From RH-AL1 sp964247745 (GTDB lineage Bacteria; Pseudomonadota; Alphaproteobacteria; Rhizobiales; Beijerinckiaceae), in NCBI GenBank assembly GCA_964247745.1, contig CAXTVT010000004.1, forward strand, positions 1 through 64,000: a stretch of DNA of 64,000 nucleotides, written 5' to 3'. The position numbers and the translations under genes are program-made. This document shows, one piece after another, positions 1 to 7,955 of this stretch. Numbering within the stretch: position 1 is the first letter of the stretch; each line of letters opens with the position of its first letter. The notes beneath the pieces were generated by a model, which did not search any database, had not been told where the DNA came from, and saw only the letters and a program-made list of their open reading frames with translations.

Positions 1-523
1 TATCCATCAGGAGCATGAGCACTTCGGTCGCGGTCCGGTGCTGCTGCGAATGGGGTCATCGTCGCAACACGCCGACTCTGATCGTCGATCCGAAGTTGCG
101 TCTTTGCGATTTCGGGGCGCAGGGTTTGCGATCCGACAACGCCGGCGTCCTTCGAAAGCACCGTGATATCGTCGTCGAGCCCGGACGGTGATAAAGGGAT
201 CGTCGAGCGGGCCATGTCGACAACAGACCCCGAACGCCAAATCGCGTCTCTTCGAAATGATAAGGAGACACAGAATATTGCCGGACGATTTTCAGTCAGG
301 GACAAATCGATGCAATCAAACCGATAATAATCACGTCGTCGGTTGCGTAAGACGACGCTTGATGCGGTAGCAATGCACGCTGTCTGGATCATGAGAAACC
401 GCAACGATCGCGGCGGTCACGAGCACCCAGGCGGCGCGACGTCGGGAAAAACAAGTCGACGATCACTTATGTTATTTCTATCTTTTGTTTTCTGGCCAAT
501 GTCACTCGCCGGAAGAGACAAAG
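1..523. other. 5' end of window, no convincing gene
   Basis: Only short open frames occur here and none has a recognisable protein signature. The stretch just before the Crp/Fnr gene (about 465-500) is AT-rich compared with the rest of the window, so a promoter probably lies there, but I cannot point to clear -35 and -10 boxes. A small + strand frame at 163-327 (GTG start, about 54 codons) has no recognisable features. Confidence 0.5.
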
Positions 524-1273
524 ATGCCGCAATATCTTGTAAGGAAGTTCGAACGGTTCACCCGGCTCTCGCGGGACGATCGTCGTGCTCTGGAAGTCGT
601 GAGCGGAGCGACGATCCAGTTCGAGGCGCGCGAGGACGTCATTCGAGAGGGCGACAAACCGGATCACGTCAACCTGGTCGTCGAAGGTTGGCTCTGTCGC
701 TACAAGCAGCTGGAGGATGGACGCCGGCAGATCATCGCCCTCCTGCTGCCGGGCGATCTTTGCGACACACACATCTTCGTCCTCGACCGAATGGATCATT
801 CGATCGGCACGCTGACCGCCGCGAAGGTCTCGACGATCTCTCGGATGCAGCTCGAGGCGATCGCGGCCGACAACCCGCGCCTCCATCAGGCGCTGCGCTG
901 GGACATGCTGCTCACCGCCGCAATCCAGCGGGAATGGACGGTCAATCTCGGCCAGCGCACCGCCTTCGAACGTGTCGGCCACCTGTTCTGCGAGCTGTTC
1001 ATGCGCCTGAAGGCGGTCGGCCTCGCCGAGGGCCCGAGCTTCGCGCTGCCGATCACCCAGGCCGACCTCGCCAACGCGCTGGGCCTCTCGGTCGTGCACA
1101 TGAACCGCACGCTGCAGGATCTGCGCCGGTCCGGGCTGATCGTCCTGAAGGGCAGGGTGCTGACGATCCCCGATGTCGCCGCGCTGAAGGCCGCCTCGAT
1201 GTTCGACCCGACCTACCTCCATCTCGAGCACGAGGGGCGTCGATACGACGCCGACGAGGCGGAGGCGTCCTGA
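524..1273 (+). CDS. Crp/Fnr-family transcriptional regulator
   Basis: A 249-residue protein with the two-part Crp/Fnr plan. An N-terminal cyclic-nucleotide-binding-like beta roll (about residues 10-130) contains the REGD and LLPGD turns, and a C-terminal Crp-type winged helix-turn-helix (about 170-235) contains ITQADLANALGLSVVHMNRTL. No FNR-type cysteine cluster is seen, so oxygen sensing through an iron-sulfur cluster is unlikely. A TTG 39 bases upstream is in frame, but ATG 524 follows a GGAAGAG ribosome site and starts the homologous region. Such proteins are common stand-alone stress or redox regulators in alphaproteobacteria. The target genes cannot be inferred from the neighbours. Confidence 0.88.
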   Translation: MPQYLVRKFERFTRLSRDDRRALEVVSGATIQFEAREDVIREGDKPDHVNLVVEGWLCRYKQLEDGRRQIIALLLPGDLCDTHIFVLDRMDHSIGTLTAAKVSTISRMQLEAIAADNPRLHQALRWDMLLTAAIQREWTVNLGQRTAFERVGHLFCELFMRLKAVGLAEGPSFALPITQADLANALGLSVVHMNRTLQDLRRSGLIVLKGRVLTIPDVAALKAASMFDPTYLHLEHEGRRYDADEAEAS

Positions 1274-1276
1274 CCG

Positions 1277-1479
1277 ATGTCGGGTTTGCGAGGCGCGAGG
1301 CCCATGTCGGCGTCCGACCCCGCGATGTCGGGCCGTGTCGCGGAACGCGGCATTGGCAGGGTTTTATGTCGCCGTACCCTGACACCGGCCCGCGATTTTG
1401 TCGCGGTACCCTGACTTTGGCAGGGCTCAATGTCAGGGCCCGGCCTCCGGTCGTTTCGCGATCCTCCCGCAATGTCAGG
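1277..1479. repeat. cluster of short direct and inverted TGTCAGG/ATGTCGG repeats
   Basis: The gap between the Crp/Fnr gene and accD is packed with related motifs. ATGTCGG occurs at 1277, 1304 and 1325. Two 17-mers at 1367-1383 and 1399-1415 (TGTCGCCGTACCCTGAC and its one-mismatch copy) are 32 bp apart. TTGGCAGGG occurs at 1353 and 1417. The inverse form CAATGTCAGG occurs at 1428 and 1470. No gene fits here. The arrangement could be the decayed end of an insertion sequence with repeated transposase sites, or a multi-site operator in front of accD. Neither is proven. Confidence 0.6.
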
Positions 1480-1578
1480 CATTTACGCGGCGGCCGAGAC
1501 GGGCTATTCTACCTATATGGAAATGCGGCGGCGATCAAGTAAGCTTGGTCTTCCGGCACCCGCGCAGGATCGGCAGGC

Positions 1579-2436
1579 ATGAACTGGATCTCCAACGTCG
1601 TCACGCCGAAGATCCGCTCCTTCATGCGGCGGGAGACGCCCGAGAACCTCTGGGTGAAATGCCCCGATTCCGGCGAGCTGGTGTTCCACAAGGACCTCGA
1701 GGCCAACCTCAACGTGGTGCCCTCCTCGGGCTACCACATGCGGATGCCGGTGAAGCAGCGGCTCGACACGCTGTTCGACGAGGGCCGCTACGAGGACATC
1801 GCCACGCCCGACGTGCCGCAGGACCCGCTGAAGTTCCGCGACACCAAGCGCTACACCGACCGGCTCAAGGAGAACCGGAGCAAGACGTCGGCGCCCGACG
1901 CGGTGCGGCTGGCCGCCGGCACGATCGAGGGCGTCGAGGTGGTGGTCGCCGTGCAGAACTTCGAGTTCATGGGCGGCTCGCTCGGCCTGGCGGCGGGCGA
2001 GGCGATCATCACCGGCATGACGGCGGCGATCGACCGCCACGTGCCCTTCATCATCTTCACCGCCTCGGGCGGCGCGCGCATGCAGGAGGGCATCTTCTCG
2101 CTGATGCAGATGCCGCGCACCACGCTGCTGGTGCAGCGCCTGCGGGCCGCCAAGCTGCCCTACATCGTGGTGCTGACCAACCCGACCACGGGCGGCGTCA
2201 CGGCGTCCTACGCCATGCTGGGCGACATCCACGTGGCCGAGCCCGGCGCCGTCATCGGCTTCGCCGGCGCCCGCGTCATCAAGCAGACCATCCGCGAGAA
2301 GCTGCCCGCCGGTTTCCAGCGGGCGGAATACCTGCAGCAGCACGGCATGGTCGACATGGTGGTGGCCCGCAAGGACATGCGCGCCACGCTCGCCCGGCTG
2401 TGCGGCCTGCTGATGCACAGGCCGGTGGCGGCCTAG
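1579..2436 (+). CDS. accD: acetyl-CoA carboxylase carboxyltransferase subunit beta
   Basis: The 285-residue beta subunit of the carboxyltransferase half of acetyl-CoA carboxylase, which transfers the carboxyl group from biotin to acetyl-CoA in the first committed step of fatty-acid synthesis. It pairs in the cytoplasm with AccA, which is not in this window. The crotonase-fold core is intact (TASGGARMQEG near residues 160-170, TNPTTGGVTASYAMLGD near 197-213). Of the four cysteines that form the N-terminal zinc ribbon in the E. coli protein, only Cys28 remains; the other positions read Ser31, Val47 and Ser50. I recall similar decay in rhizobial AccD. folC, the common downstream partner, is absent and a convergent pseudogene follows instead. 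Confidence 0.95.
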   Translation: MNWISNVVTPKIRSFMRRETPENLWVKCPDSGELVFHKDLEANLNVVPSSGYHMRMPVKQRLDTLFDEGRYEDIATPDVPQDPLKFRDTKRYTDRLKENRSKTSAPDAVRLAAGTIEGVEVVVAVQNFEFMGGSLGLAAGEAIITGMTAAIDRHVPFIIFTASGGARMQEGIFSLMQMPRTTLLVQRLRAAKLPYIVVLTNPTTGGVTASYAMLGDIHVAEPGAVIGFAGARVIKQTIREKLPAGFQRAEYLQQHGMVDMVVARKDMRATLARLCGLLMHRPVAA

Positions 2437-2470
2437 AAACGTCCGGTCGACGCCGGTGTCCGAACGGGCC

Positions 2471-2699
2471 CTAATGCCCTAGGAATTTGATCGCCACGAG
2501 CACGCCTCCGAGCGCCATGATCATGCCCCCTACGCGGATCGTGAGATCGTGTTTCAGAAGCTCGAGATCGGTCTTGGTCGTAAGCTGAGTCCGATGAGTT
2601 GGCCTGCTCGTCGGCGAGCACCTCCGCCTGGGCCTCAGGCATTCCCGCCTGAACCAGCCGCTTTATGAAGGCATGTGTGTCGAAGGCGATCGCGCTCAC
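2471..2699 (-). pseudogene. frameshifted DUF1640 (coiled-coil, membrane-anchored) gene
   Basis: Read from a GTG at 2699, the first frame encodes AIAFDTHAFIKRLVQAGMP followed by EAQAEVLADEQ, the typical N-terminus of DUF1640 proteins. The matching C-terminus (TKTDLELLKHDL, then RVGGMIMALGGVLVAIKFLG and stop at 2471) lies in a different frame. The switch happens near 2590-2610, just after ADEQ. Together the halves make a short family member with an amphipathic helix and one C-terminal membrane segment. A one- or two-base indel, or a sequencing error, explains the break. The gene is convergent with accD. Family function is unknown. Confidence 0.75.
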
Positions 2700-2729
2700 G
2701 ACGGGACTGAGCTCCACTGCATTGCGACG

Positions 2730-3512
2730 CTACATCGCCGTCCACCCGCCGTCGAGGTTGAGCATCGAGCCCGTCATGCCCTTGGCGGCGTCGGAGGCGA
2801 GGTAGACCGCCAGCGCGGCCACTTCTTCGATCGTCACGAACTGCTTGGTCGGCTGCGCCTTGAGCAGCACGTCGTCGATCACCTGCTCGCGGGTCAGGCC
2901 TCGCGCGGCCATCGTGTCGGGGATCTGCGCCTCGACCAGCGGCGTCCAGACGTAGCCGGGCGAGATCGCGTTGCAGGTGATGCCGTGGGTGGCGAGCTCC
3001 AGCGCCACCGTCTTGGTCAGCCCGGCGATGCCGTGCTTGGCGGCGACGTACGCCGACTTGTAGGGCGAGGCGACGTGGGCGTGGGCCGAGGCGATGTTGA
3101 CGATGCGGCCCCAGCCGCGCCGCTTCATGCCCGGCACCGCCGCACGGATCGTGTGGAACGCCGAGGACAGGTTGATCGCGAGGATCTGGTCCCATTTCTC
3201 GACCGGAAACTCCTCGATCGGCGCCACGTGTTGCACGCCGGCGTTGTTGACCAGGATGTCGACCGCGCCGAAGCGCTCCTCGGCCTCGGCGATCATCGCC
3301 GCGATGGCGGCGGGCCGGCTCATGTCGGCGTCGCTGTAGTGGCACTCGCGGCCGAACTCGCGGGCGATGCCGGCCCGCGTCGCCTCGATCTTGCCGGGGT
3401 CGCCGAACCCGTTGATCACCACCCGCGCCCCGACCTTGGCATAGGCCCGGGCGACGCCGAGCCCGATGCCGCTGGTCGAGCCAGTGACCAATGCGACCTT
3501 GCCTTCGATCAT
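2730..3512 (-). CDS. 3-hydroxybutyrate dehydrogenase-like short-chain dehydrogenase
   Basis: A 260-residue classical SDR. The NAD-binding motif TGSTSGIG is at the N-terminus, followed by NNAG, the catalytic Ser in NIASAHAH and YVAAK (Tyr/Lys). The C-terminal LDGGWTAM closely matches bacterial D-3-hydroxybutyrate dehydrogenases, which interconvert 3-hydroxybutyrate and acetoacetate in polyhydroxybutyrate turnover. The ATG at 3512 is chosen because GGGAG lies just upstream and MIEGKVALVTG is the usual start; the longer frame to 3608 adds unrelated sequence. No other PHB genes are next to it, so the substrate rests on similarity alone. Confidence 0.85.
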   Translation of the reverse strand: MIEGKVALVTGSTSGIGLGVARAYAKVGARVVINGFGDPGKIEATRAGIAREFGRECHYSDADMSRPAAIAAMIAEAEERFGAVDILVNNAGVQHVAPIEEFPVEKWDQILAINLSSAFHTIRAAVPGMKRRGWGRIVNIASAHAHVASPYKSAYVAAKHGIAGLTKTVALELATHGITCNAISPGYVWTPLVEAQIPDTMAARGLTREQVIDDVLLKAQPTKQFVTIEEVAALAVYLASDAAKGMTGSMLNLDGGWTAM

Positions 3513-3668
3513 GCGACTTGCTCCCAACGGTGTTCCGGAGGCACCCGCCCCGAGCGAAACGATCCTCACGGCCTCGCCCGCGACGGTTTCGCCTCGCCGC
3601 CTCTCCAAGGCAATGCTGAAGAAATGGTTTAAGTCTTTGTCAACGTCTCGTCGGCGATGCTGCCGCTC

Positions 3669-3830
3669 ATGGAGAATTTGATACGTTTCCTGCGCGACGA
3701 ACGCGGCGATGGCGCGATCGAGTATGCGCTGCTCGCGGGCCTGATCGCGTGCTTTCTCATAAGCGGCATTCAGAAGCTCGGATCGAACCTGAACAGCAAA
3801 GTGCAGGCGATCACCAAAGCGGTGTCTTAG
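3669..3830 (+). CDS. orphan Flp/Fap-type pilin
   Basis: A 53-residue peptide missed by length cut-offs. It has a short charged leader (RFLRDERG), then DGAIEYALLAGLIACFLISG, which fits the Flp prepilin signature: Gly at the cleavage site with Glu +5 and Tyr +6 of the mature pilin, followed by one hydrophobic helix. The short tail SNLNSKVQAITKAVS is also pilin-like. An in-frame ATG at 3657 could add four residues. Flp pilins are exported and assembled by Tad machinery for surface attachment. No cpaA, cpaB, tadA or tadZ is found nearby, so a tad locus must be elsewhere if the gene is functional. Confidence 0.8.
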   Translation: MENLIRFLRDERGDGAIEYALLAGLIACFLISGIQKLGSNLNSKVQAITKAVS

Positions 3831-3848
3831 CCGGGATCGTCACGCGGC

Positions 3849-3869
3849 GCGACGCATCGGTTGCGTCGC
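3849..3869 (+). terminator. hairpin downstream of the Flp pilin
   Basis: GCGACGCA and TGCGTCGC form an 8-bp perfect stem around a 5-base loop, 18 bases after the pilin stop codon. There is no T-run, so this is only a possible terminator or mRNA-stabilising element. Confidence 0.4.
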
Positions 3870-3938
3870 AAACGATTCTGTCGGCACGACCGGCGCGCGC
3901 GACGCATCGAGCCTTCGGCCGCTCGAAGAGCGCCGCTT

Positions 3939-3956
3939 GCGTCATGAAACTGTAAT
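3939..3956 (+). promoter_or_regulatory. Pho box upstream of pstS
   Basis: GCGTCAT, a GAAA spacer and CTGTAAT match the PhoB-binding consensus of two CTGTCAT direct repeats separated by four bases, at 5/7 and 6/7. The box sits 105 bases upstream of the pstS start, and the operon ends with phoB itself. Phosphate-starvation activation and positive feedback on phoB are therefore expected. Confidence 0.75.
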
Positions 3957-4061
3957 GCGGCCGTCGTAAAAGCCTTGCGGCCGCGCACTACGCGTCCGAC
4001 CGAAGCCGCCCTCGCAAGGCAAGGTTTCGCTCCGACGTTCCGTCCTCGACGAGGAATTTCC

Positions 4062-5111
4062 ATGACATCGCACCTCAAACTCCGCCTGGCGCTCGCCGGC
4101 GCGGTGGCCCTGTCGGCCGCCATCCTGCCCGCCACCGCCGCCGAGATTTCCGGCGCCGGCGCCACCTTCCCCTATCCGATCTACGCGAAATGGGCCGAGG
4201 CCTACCAGAAGGTCTCCGGCGTGCAGCTGAACTACCAGGCCATCGGGTCCGGCGCCGGCATCAAGCAGATCAAGGCCCGCACGGTGACCTTCGGCGCCAG
4301 CGACATGCCGCTCAAGGAAGACGAGCTGAAGAAGGACGGCCTGGTGCAATGGCCGATGGTGATGGGCGGCATCGTGCCGGTCGTGAACATCGAGGGCTTG
4401 CAGCCCGGCCAGCTCGTGCTCGACGGGCCGACCCTCGCCAAGATCTTCCTGGGCGAGATCAAGAGCTGGGACGATGCCGCCATCGCCAAGCTCAACCCCG
4501 GCGTCAAGCTGCCGTCCGCCGGCATCGCCGTCGTGCATCGCTCCGACGGATCGGGCACCACCTTCAACTTTACCGACTACCTCTCCAAGGTCTCGGCCGA
4601 CTGGAAGTCGAAGGTCGGCGAGGCCTCCGCCGTGAAATGGCCGGTCGGCCTCGGCGCCAAGGGCAACGAAGGCGTCGCCGCCAACGTCAAGCAGACCGGC
4701 AACTCGATCGGTTACGTCGAATACGCCTATGCCATGCAGAACAAGCTGACCTACGGCGACATGATCAACCACGACGGCCAGAAGATCGCCCCGGAGTCGG
4801 GCGCCTTCGCCGCCGCCGCCGCCAACGCCGATTGGAAGAACGCCGCCGGCTTCTACCTGCTGCTGACCGACCAGCCCGGCGCCAAGTCCTGGCCGATCAC
4901 CGCCTCGACCTTCATCATCATGCCGACCGAGGTGAAGGACCCGGCCGCCTCGACCACGGCGCTCAAGTTCTTCGACTGGGCCTACCAGAACGGCGACGAG
5001 GCGGCCAAGCAGCTCGACTACATCCCGATGCCCAAGAACGTCGTCGAGCTGGTCAAAAAGGAATGGTCGACGGACATCAAGGGCAGCGACGGCAAGCCGC
5101 TGCAGTTCTGA
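4062..5111 (+). CDS. pstS: periplasmic phosphate-binding protein of the Pst ABC transporter
   Basis: A 349-residue precursor with a clear signal peptide (LRLALAGAVALSAAILPATAA) and a mature start near EISGAGATFPYPIYAKW. Phosphate-ligating motifs are visible: GATFPYP near the N-terminus, GASDMPL, and HRSDGSGTTFNFTDYL. It captures inorganic phosphate in the periplasm and delivers it to PstCA. ATG 4062 is preceded by a GAGGA ribosome site; the longer open frame has no signal sequence. First gene of the pst operon, under the Pho box at 3939, and separated from pstC by a strong hairpin. Confidence 0.97.
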   Translation: MTSHLKLRLALAGAVALSAAILPATAAEISGAGATFPYPIYAKWAEAYQKVSGVQLNYQAIGSGAGIKQIKARTVTFGASDMPLKEDELKKDGLVQWPMVMGGIVPVVNIEGLQPGQLVLDGPTLAKIFLGEIKSWDDAAIAKLNPGVKLPSAGIAVVHRSDGSGTTFNFTDYLSKVSADWKSKVGEASAVKWPVGLGAKGNEGVAANVKQTGNSIGYVEYAYAMQNKLTYGDMINHDGQKIAPESGAFAAAAANADWKNAAGFYLLLTDQPGAKSWPITASTFIIMPTEVKDPAASTTALKFFDWAYQNGDEAAKQLDYIPMPKNVVELVKKEWSTDIKGSDGKPLQF

Positions 5112-5127
5112 TCGTTCGCTTCGCCGA

Positions 5128-5150
5128 GGCCGGAGGATAGTCCTCCGGCC
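5128..5150 (+). promoter_or_regulatory. intercistronic hairpin between pstS and pstC
   Basis: GGCCGGAGGA, loop TAG, TCCTCCGGCC: a perfect 10-bp GC-rich stem starting 16 bases after the pstS stop, with no T-run. Such structures after a binding-protein gene usually protect the upstream mRNA or attenuate read-through, so that the binding protein is made in excess over the membrane subunits. Function here is inferred. Confidence 0.7.
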
Positions 5151-5160
5151 GTCGGCCCGC

Positions 5161-6159
5161 ATGGAGCCTCACTTGGTCGATCTCGCCGCCAGCCCTGCCG
5201 CCTCGAAGGGCACGATCTTCGACCGCGCCAGCGCGCTCGCCCGCTTCAAGACCGGCGACGGCATCTTCCACGCCCTCACCCTCGGCGCGGCGCTGCTCGT
5301 CCTGCTGCTGCTCGGGGGCGTCATCGGCTCGCTGATCTGGGGCGCGCTGCCGGCCTTCCAGGCGTTCGGCTTCAACTTCCTGGTCGACACCAACTGGGAT
5401 CCGGTCAACGACATCTACGGCGCCGGAACCGCAATCTACGGCACGCTGGTCACCTCGGCGATCGCGCTCGCCATCGCCATCCCGGTCGGGCTCGGCATCG
5501 CCATCTTCCTGAGCGAGCTGTGCACGCCGCGGCTGCGCCAGCCGATCGGCATCGCCATCGAGCTGCTCGCCGGCATCCCCTCGATCATCTACGGCATCTG
5601 GGGCTTCTTCATCCTGAAGCCGCTGCTGCAGACCTACGTCGAGCCGGCGATCATCAAGGTGACGGGGCCGATCCCAGCCCTCAACATCGTCTTCGCCGGC
5701 CCGGCCTACGGCACGGACGTGTTCACCGCCGGCTTCATCCTGGCGATCATGGTGCTACCCTTCATCACGTCGATCTCGCGCGACGTCTTCGCCACCGTGC
5801 CGGCGGTGCTGAAGGAGAGCGCCTACGGGCTCGGCTGCACCACCCGCGAGGTCGTGGGCAACGTGGTGATCCCCTACACCCGCGTCGGCATCATCGGCGG
5901 CGTCATGCTGGCGCTGGGCCGCGCGCTCGGCGAGACGATGGCCGTCACCTTCGTGATCGGCAACAGCCACAATTTCTCGGCCTCGCTGTTCGCCCCCGGC
6001 ACCACGATCTCCGCCACCATCGCCAGCGAGTTCGCCGAGGCCAAGGGGCTGTTCAGCTCCGCGCTGATCGCGACCGGCCTCATCCTCTTCGGCATCACCT
6101 TCATCATCCTGGCGATCGCGCGCTGGATGCTGATGCGCATCGAGCGGAAGGCGCGCTGA
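5161..6159 (+). CDS. pstC: phosphate ABC transporter permease PstC
   Basis: A 332-residue inner-membrane permease with about six hydrophobic segments and the BPD_transp_1 EAA loop (ESAYGLGCTTREVVGNVVIP, about residues 219-238) that contacts the PstB ATPase. LGRALGETMAVTFVIGNSHNF follows, as is typical for PstC. With PstA it forms the channel for phosphate uptake at the cytoplasmic membrane. The short N-terminal cytoplasmic part (about 35 residues) precedes the first membrane helix. Its stop codon is one base before the pstA start. Confidence 0.95.
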   Translation: MEPHLVDLAASPAASKGTIFDRASALARFKTGDGIFHALTLGAALLVLLLLGGVIGSLIWGALPAFQAFGFNFLVDTNWDPVNDIYGAGTAIYGTLVTSAIALAIAIPVGLGIAIFLSELCTPRLRQPIGIAIELLAGIPSIIYGIWGFFILKPLLQTYVEPAIIKVTGPIPALNIVFAGPAYGTDVFTAGFILAIMVLPFITSISRDVFATVPAVLKESAYGLGCTTREVVGNVVIPYTRVGIIGGVMLALGRALGETMAVTFVIGNSHNFSASLFAPGTTISATIASEFAEAKGLFSSALIATGLILFGITFIILAIARWMLMRIERKAR

Positions 6160-6160
6160 C

Positions 6161-6997
6161 ATGGACCTTCTCGCCGCGCGCCGCGCCAAGAACGGGATCT
6201 ACGTCGGGCTCTGCTACGCCGCCTCGGCCTTCGGGCTCGCGTTCCTCGCCTGGATCATGATCGTCCTGCTCTCGAAGGGGCTGGCCGGCATCAACCTGTC
6301 GCTGTTCACCAACGTGACGCGCTCGCCGGGATCCGGCGGAGGGCTCGCCAACGCCATCCTCGGATCGCTGATGATGACGGTGCTCGGCACGCTGGTAGGG
6401 ACGCCGATCGGCATCCTCGCCGGGACCTACCTCGCCGAGTACGGCGCGGGCTCGAAGCTCGCCTTCGTCATCCGCTTCATCAACGACATCCTGCTCTCGG
6501 CGCCCTCGATCATCGTCGGCCTGTTCGTCTACCAGATCGCGGTCGCGCCGGTGAACCACTATTCCGGCCTGGCCGGCTCGCTGGCGCTGGCCATCATCGC
6601 GATCCCGGTCATCGTGCGCACGACCGAGGACATGCTGCGGCTGGTGCCCGTGCCGCTGCGCGAGGCCTCGGCCGCGCTCGGCATGCCGAAGGCGCTGATC
6701 GTGCAGCGCATCGCCTACCGTGCGGCCTTCGCCGGCATGACCACCGGCGTGCTGCTCGCCATCTCGCGCATCTCCGGCGAGACCGCGCCGCTGCTGTTCA
6801 CCGCGCTCAACAACAACTTCACCAATTTCGACCTGCGGGCGCCGACCGCGAGCCTGCCTTACGTGATCTATCAATATGCCGGCTCGGCCTATCCCGATTG
6901 GCAGCAGCTCGCATGGTCGGCCGCGCTGCTGATCACCGTCGCCGTGCTGACGCTCTCGGTCGCCGCGCGCACGCTGGGTACGAGGATGAAACGATGA
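6161..6997 (+). CDS. pstA: phosphate ABC transporter permease PstA
   Basis: A 278-residue partner of PstC with about six membrane helices and its own EAA loop (VPLREASAALGMPKALIVQRI). ISGETAPLLFTALNNNF in the last third is characteristic of PstA. It forms the second half of the phosphate translocation pore. One base separates it from pstC, and its TGA overlaps the pstB ATG (ATGA), so translation is probably coupled. Confidence 0.95.
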   Translation: MDLLAARRAKNGIYVGLCYAASAFGLAFLAWIMIVLLSKGLAGINLSLFTNVTRSPGSGGGLANAILGSLMMTVLGTLVGTPIGILAGTYLAEYGAGSKLAFVIRFINDILLSAPSIIVGLFVYQIAVAPVNHYSGLAGSLALAIIAIPVIVRTTEDMLRLVPVPLREASAALGMPKALIVQRIAYRAAFAGMTTGVLLAISRISGETAPLLFTALNNNFTNFDLRAPTASLPYVIYQYAGSAYPDWQQLAWSAALLITVAVLTLSVAARTLGTRMKR

Positions 6998-7923
6998 CCC
7001 GTGACGAGTCCATCACGACGACCCATGCCGCCTCCATCACGCCCGCGGCGACGACCGAGCCGGACGCGGCGTCGCCGGCGGTGCGCGCCGAGAAGGACGC
7101 GCCGGTCGCGGTGCACGAGCAGGCCTACCATGCGACCGAGACCGCCGGCACGCAGGCCAGGCCGAACCTGCCGACCAAGATGGCGGTCAAAGACCTGAAG
7201 TTCTTCTACGGCGACCATCTCGCGCTGAAGAGCATCAACCTGCCGGTCTACGCCAACAAGGTCACCGCGCTGATCGGCCCGTCGGGCTGCGGGAAGTCGA
7301 CCCTGCTGCGCGTGATGAACCGCATGTACGACCTCTACCCGCGCCAGCGCGCCGAGGGCGCCGTGATGCTCGACAACGAGAACATCCTCGACAAGGGCAC
7401 CGACCTCAACCTGCTGCGCTCGCGCGTCGGCATGGTGTTCCAGAAGCCGACGCCGTTCCCGATGTCGATCTTCGACAACATCGCCTTCGGCATCAAGCTC
7501 TACAACCGCCTGCCGCAGAAGGAGATCGCCGAGCGCGTCGAGACGGCGCTGCGCGGCGCCGCCTTGTGGAACGAGGTCAAGGACAAGCTCAACGACAGCG
7601 GCCTGTCGCTCTCCGGCGGCCAGCAGCAGCGCCTGTGCATCGCCCGCACCGTCGCCGTGCAGCCCGAAGTGATCCTGTTCGACGAGCCCTGCTCGGCGCT
7701 CGACCCGATCTCCACCGCCAAGGTCGAGGAGCTGATGGACGAGCTCTCCGCCAAATACACGCTGGTGATCGTCACCCATTCGATGCAGCAGGCGGCCCGC
7801 GTGTCGCATTACACCGCCTTCATGTATCTCGGCGACCTCGTCGAATACGGTGACACCAAGCGCATGTTCACTTCGCCCGAGAAGCAGCAGACGCAGGACT
7901 ACATCACCGGCCGCTTCGGCTGA
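6994..7923 (+). CDS. pstB: phosphate ABC transporter ATP-binding protein PstB
   Basis: A 309-residue ATPase that powers PstSCA. Walker A GPSGCGKST is near residue 95, the Q-loop in FQKPTPFPMS, signature LSGGQQQRLCIARTVA, Walker B VILFDEPCSALDP and the H-loop VTHSMQQAARVS. PstB proteins usually have Walker A around residue 40, so this one carries about 55 extra N-terminal residues rich in Thr, Ala and Glu with no recognisable domain. The first 4 bases overlap pstA. A later start near MAVKDLKFFYG would remove most of the extension, but no better ribosome site supports it. Confidence 0.95.
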   Translation: MTRDESITTTHAASITPAATTEPDAASPAVRAEKDAPVAVHEQAYHATETAGTQARPNLPTKMAVKDLKFFYGDHLALKSINLPVYANKVTALIGPSGCGKSTLLRVMNRMYDLYPRQRAEGAVMLDNENILDKGTDLNLLRSRVGMVFQKPTPFPMSIFDNIAFGIKLYNRLPQKEIAERVETALRGAALWNEVKDKLNDSGLSLSGGQQQRLCIARTVAVQPEVILFDEPCSALDPISTAKVEELMDELSAKYTLVIVTHSMQQAARVSHYTAFMYLGDLVEYGDTKRMFTSPEKQQTQDYITGRFG

Positions 7924-7955
7924 GCGGCGTCGCCAAGACAGGAACGGGGACATCC

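Noticed and set aside
1..480. Several short frames on both strands at the left edge
   Set aside because: No frame shows a recognisable protein pattern or convincing ribosome site.
2471..2717. In-frame UGA read as selenocysteine in the DUF1640 gene
   Set aside because: The halves are in different frames, so the break is a frameshift and not a UGA stop.
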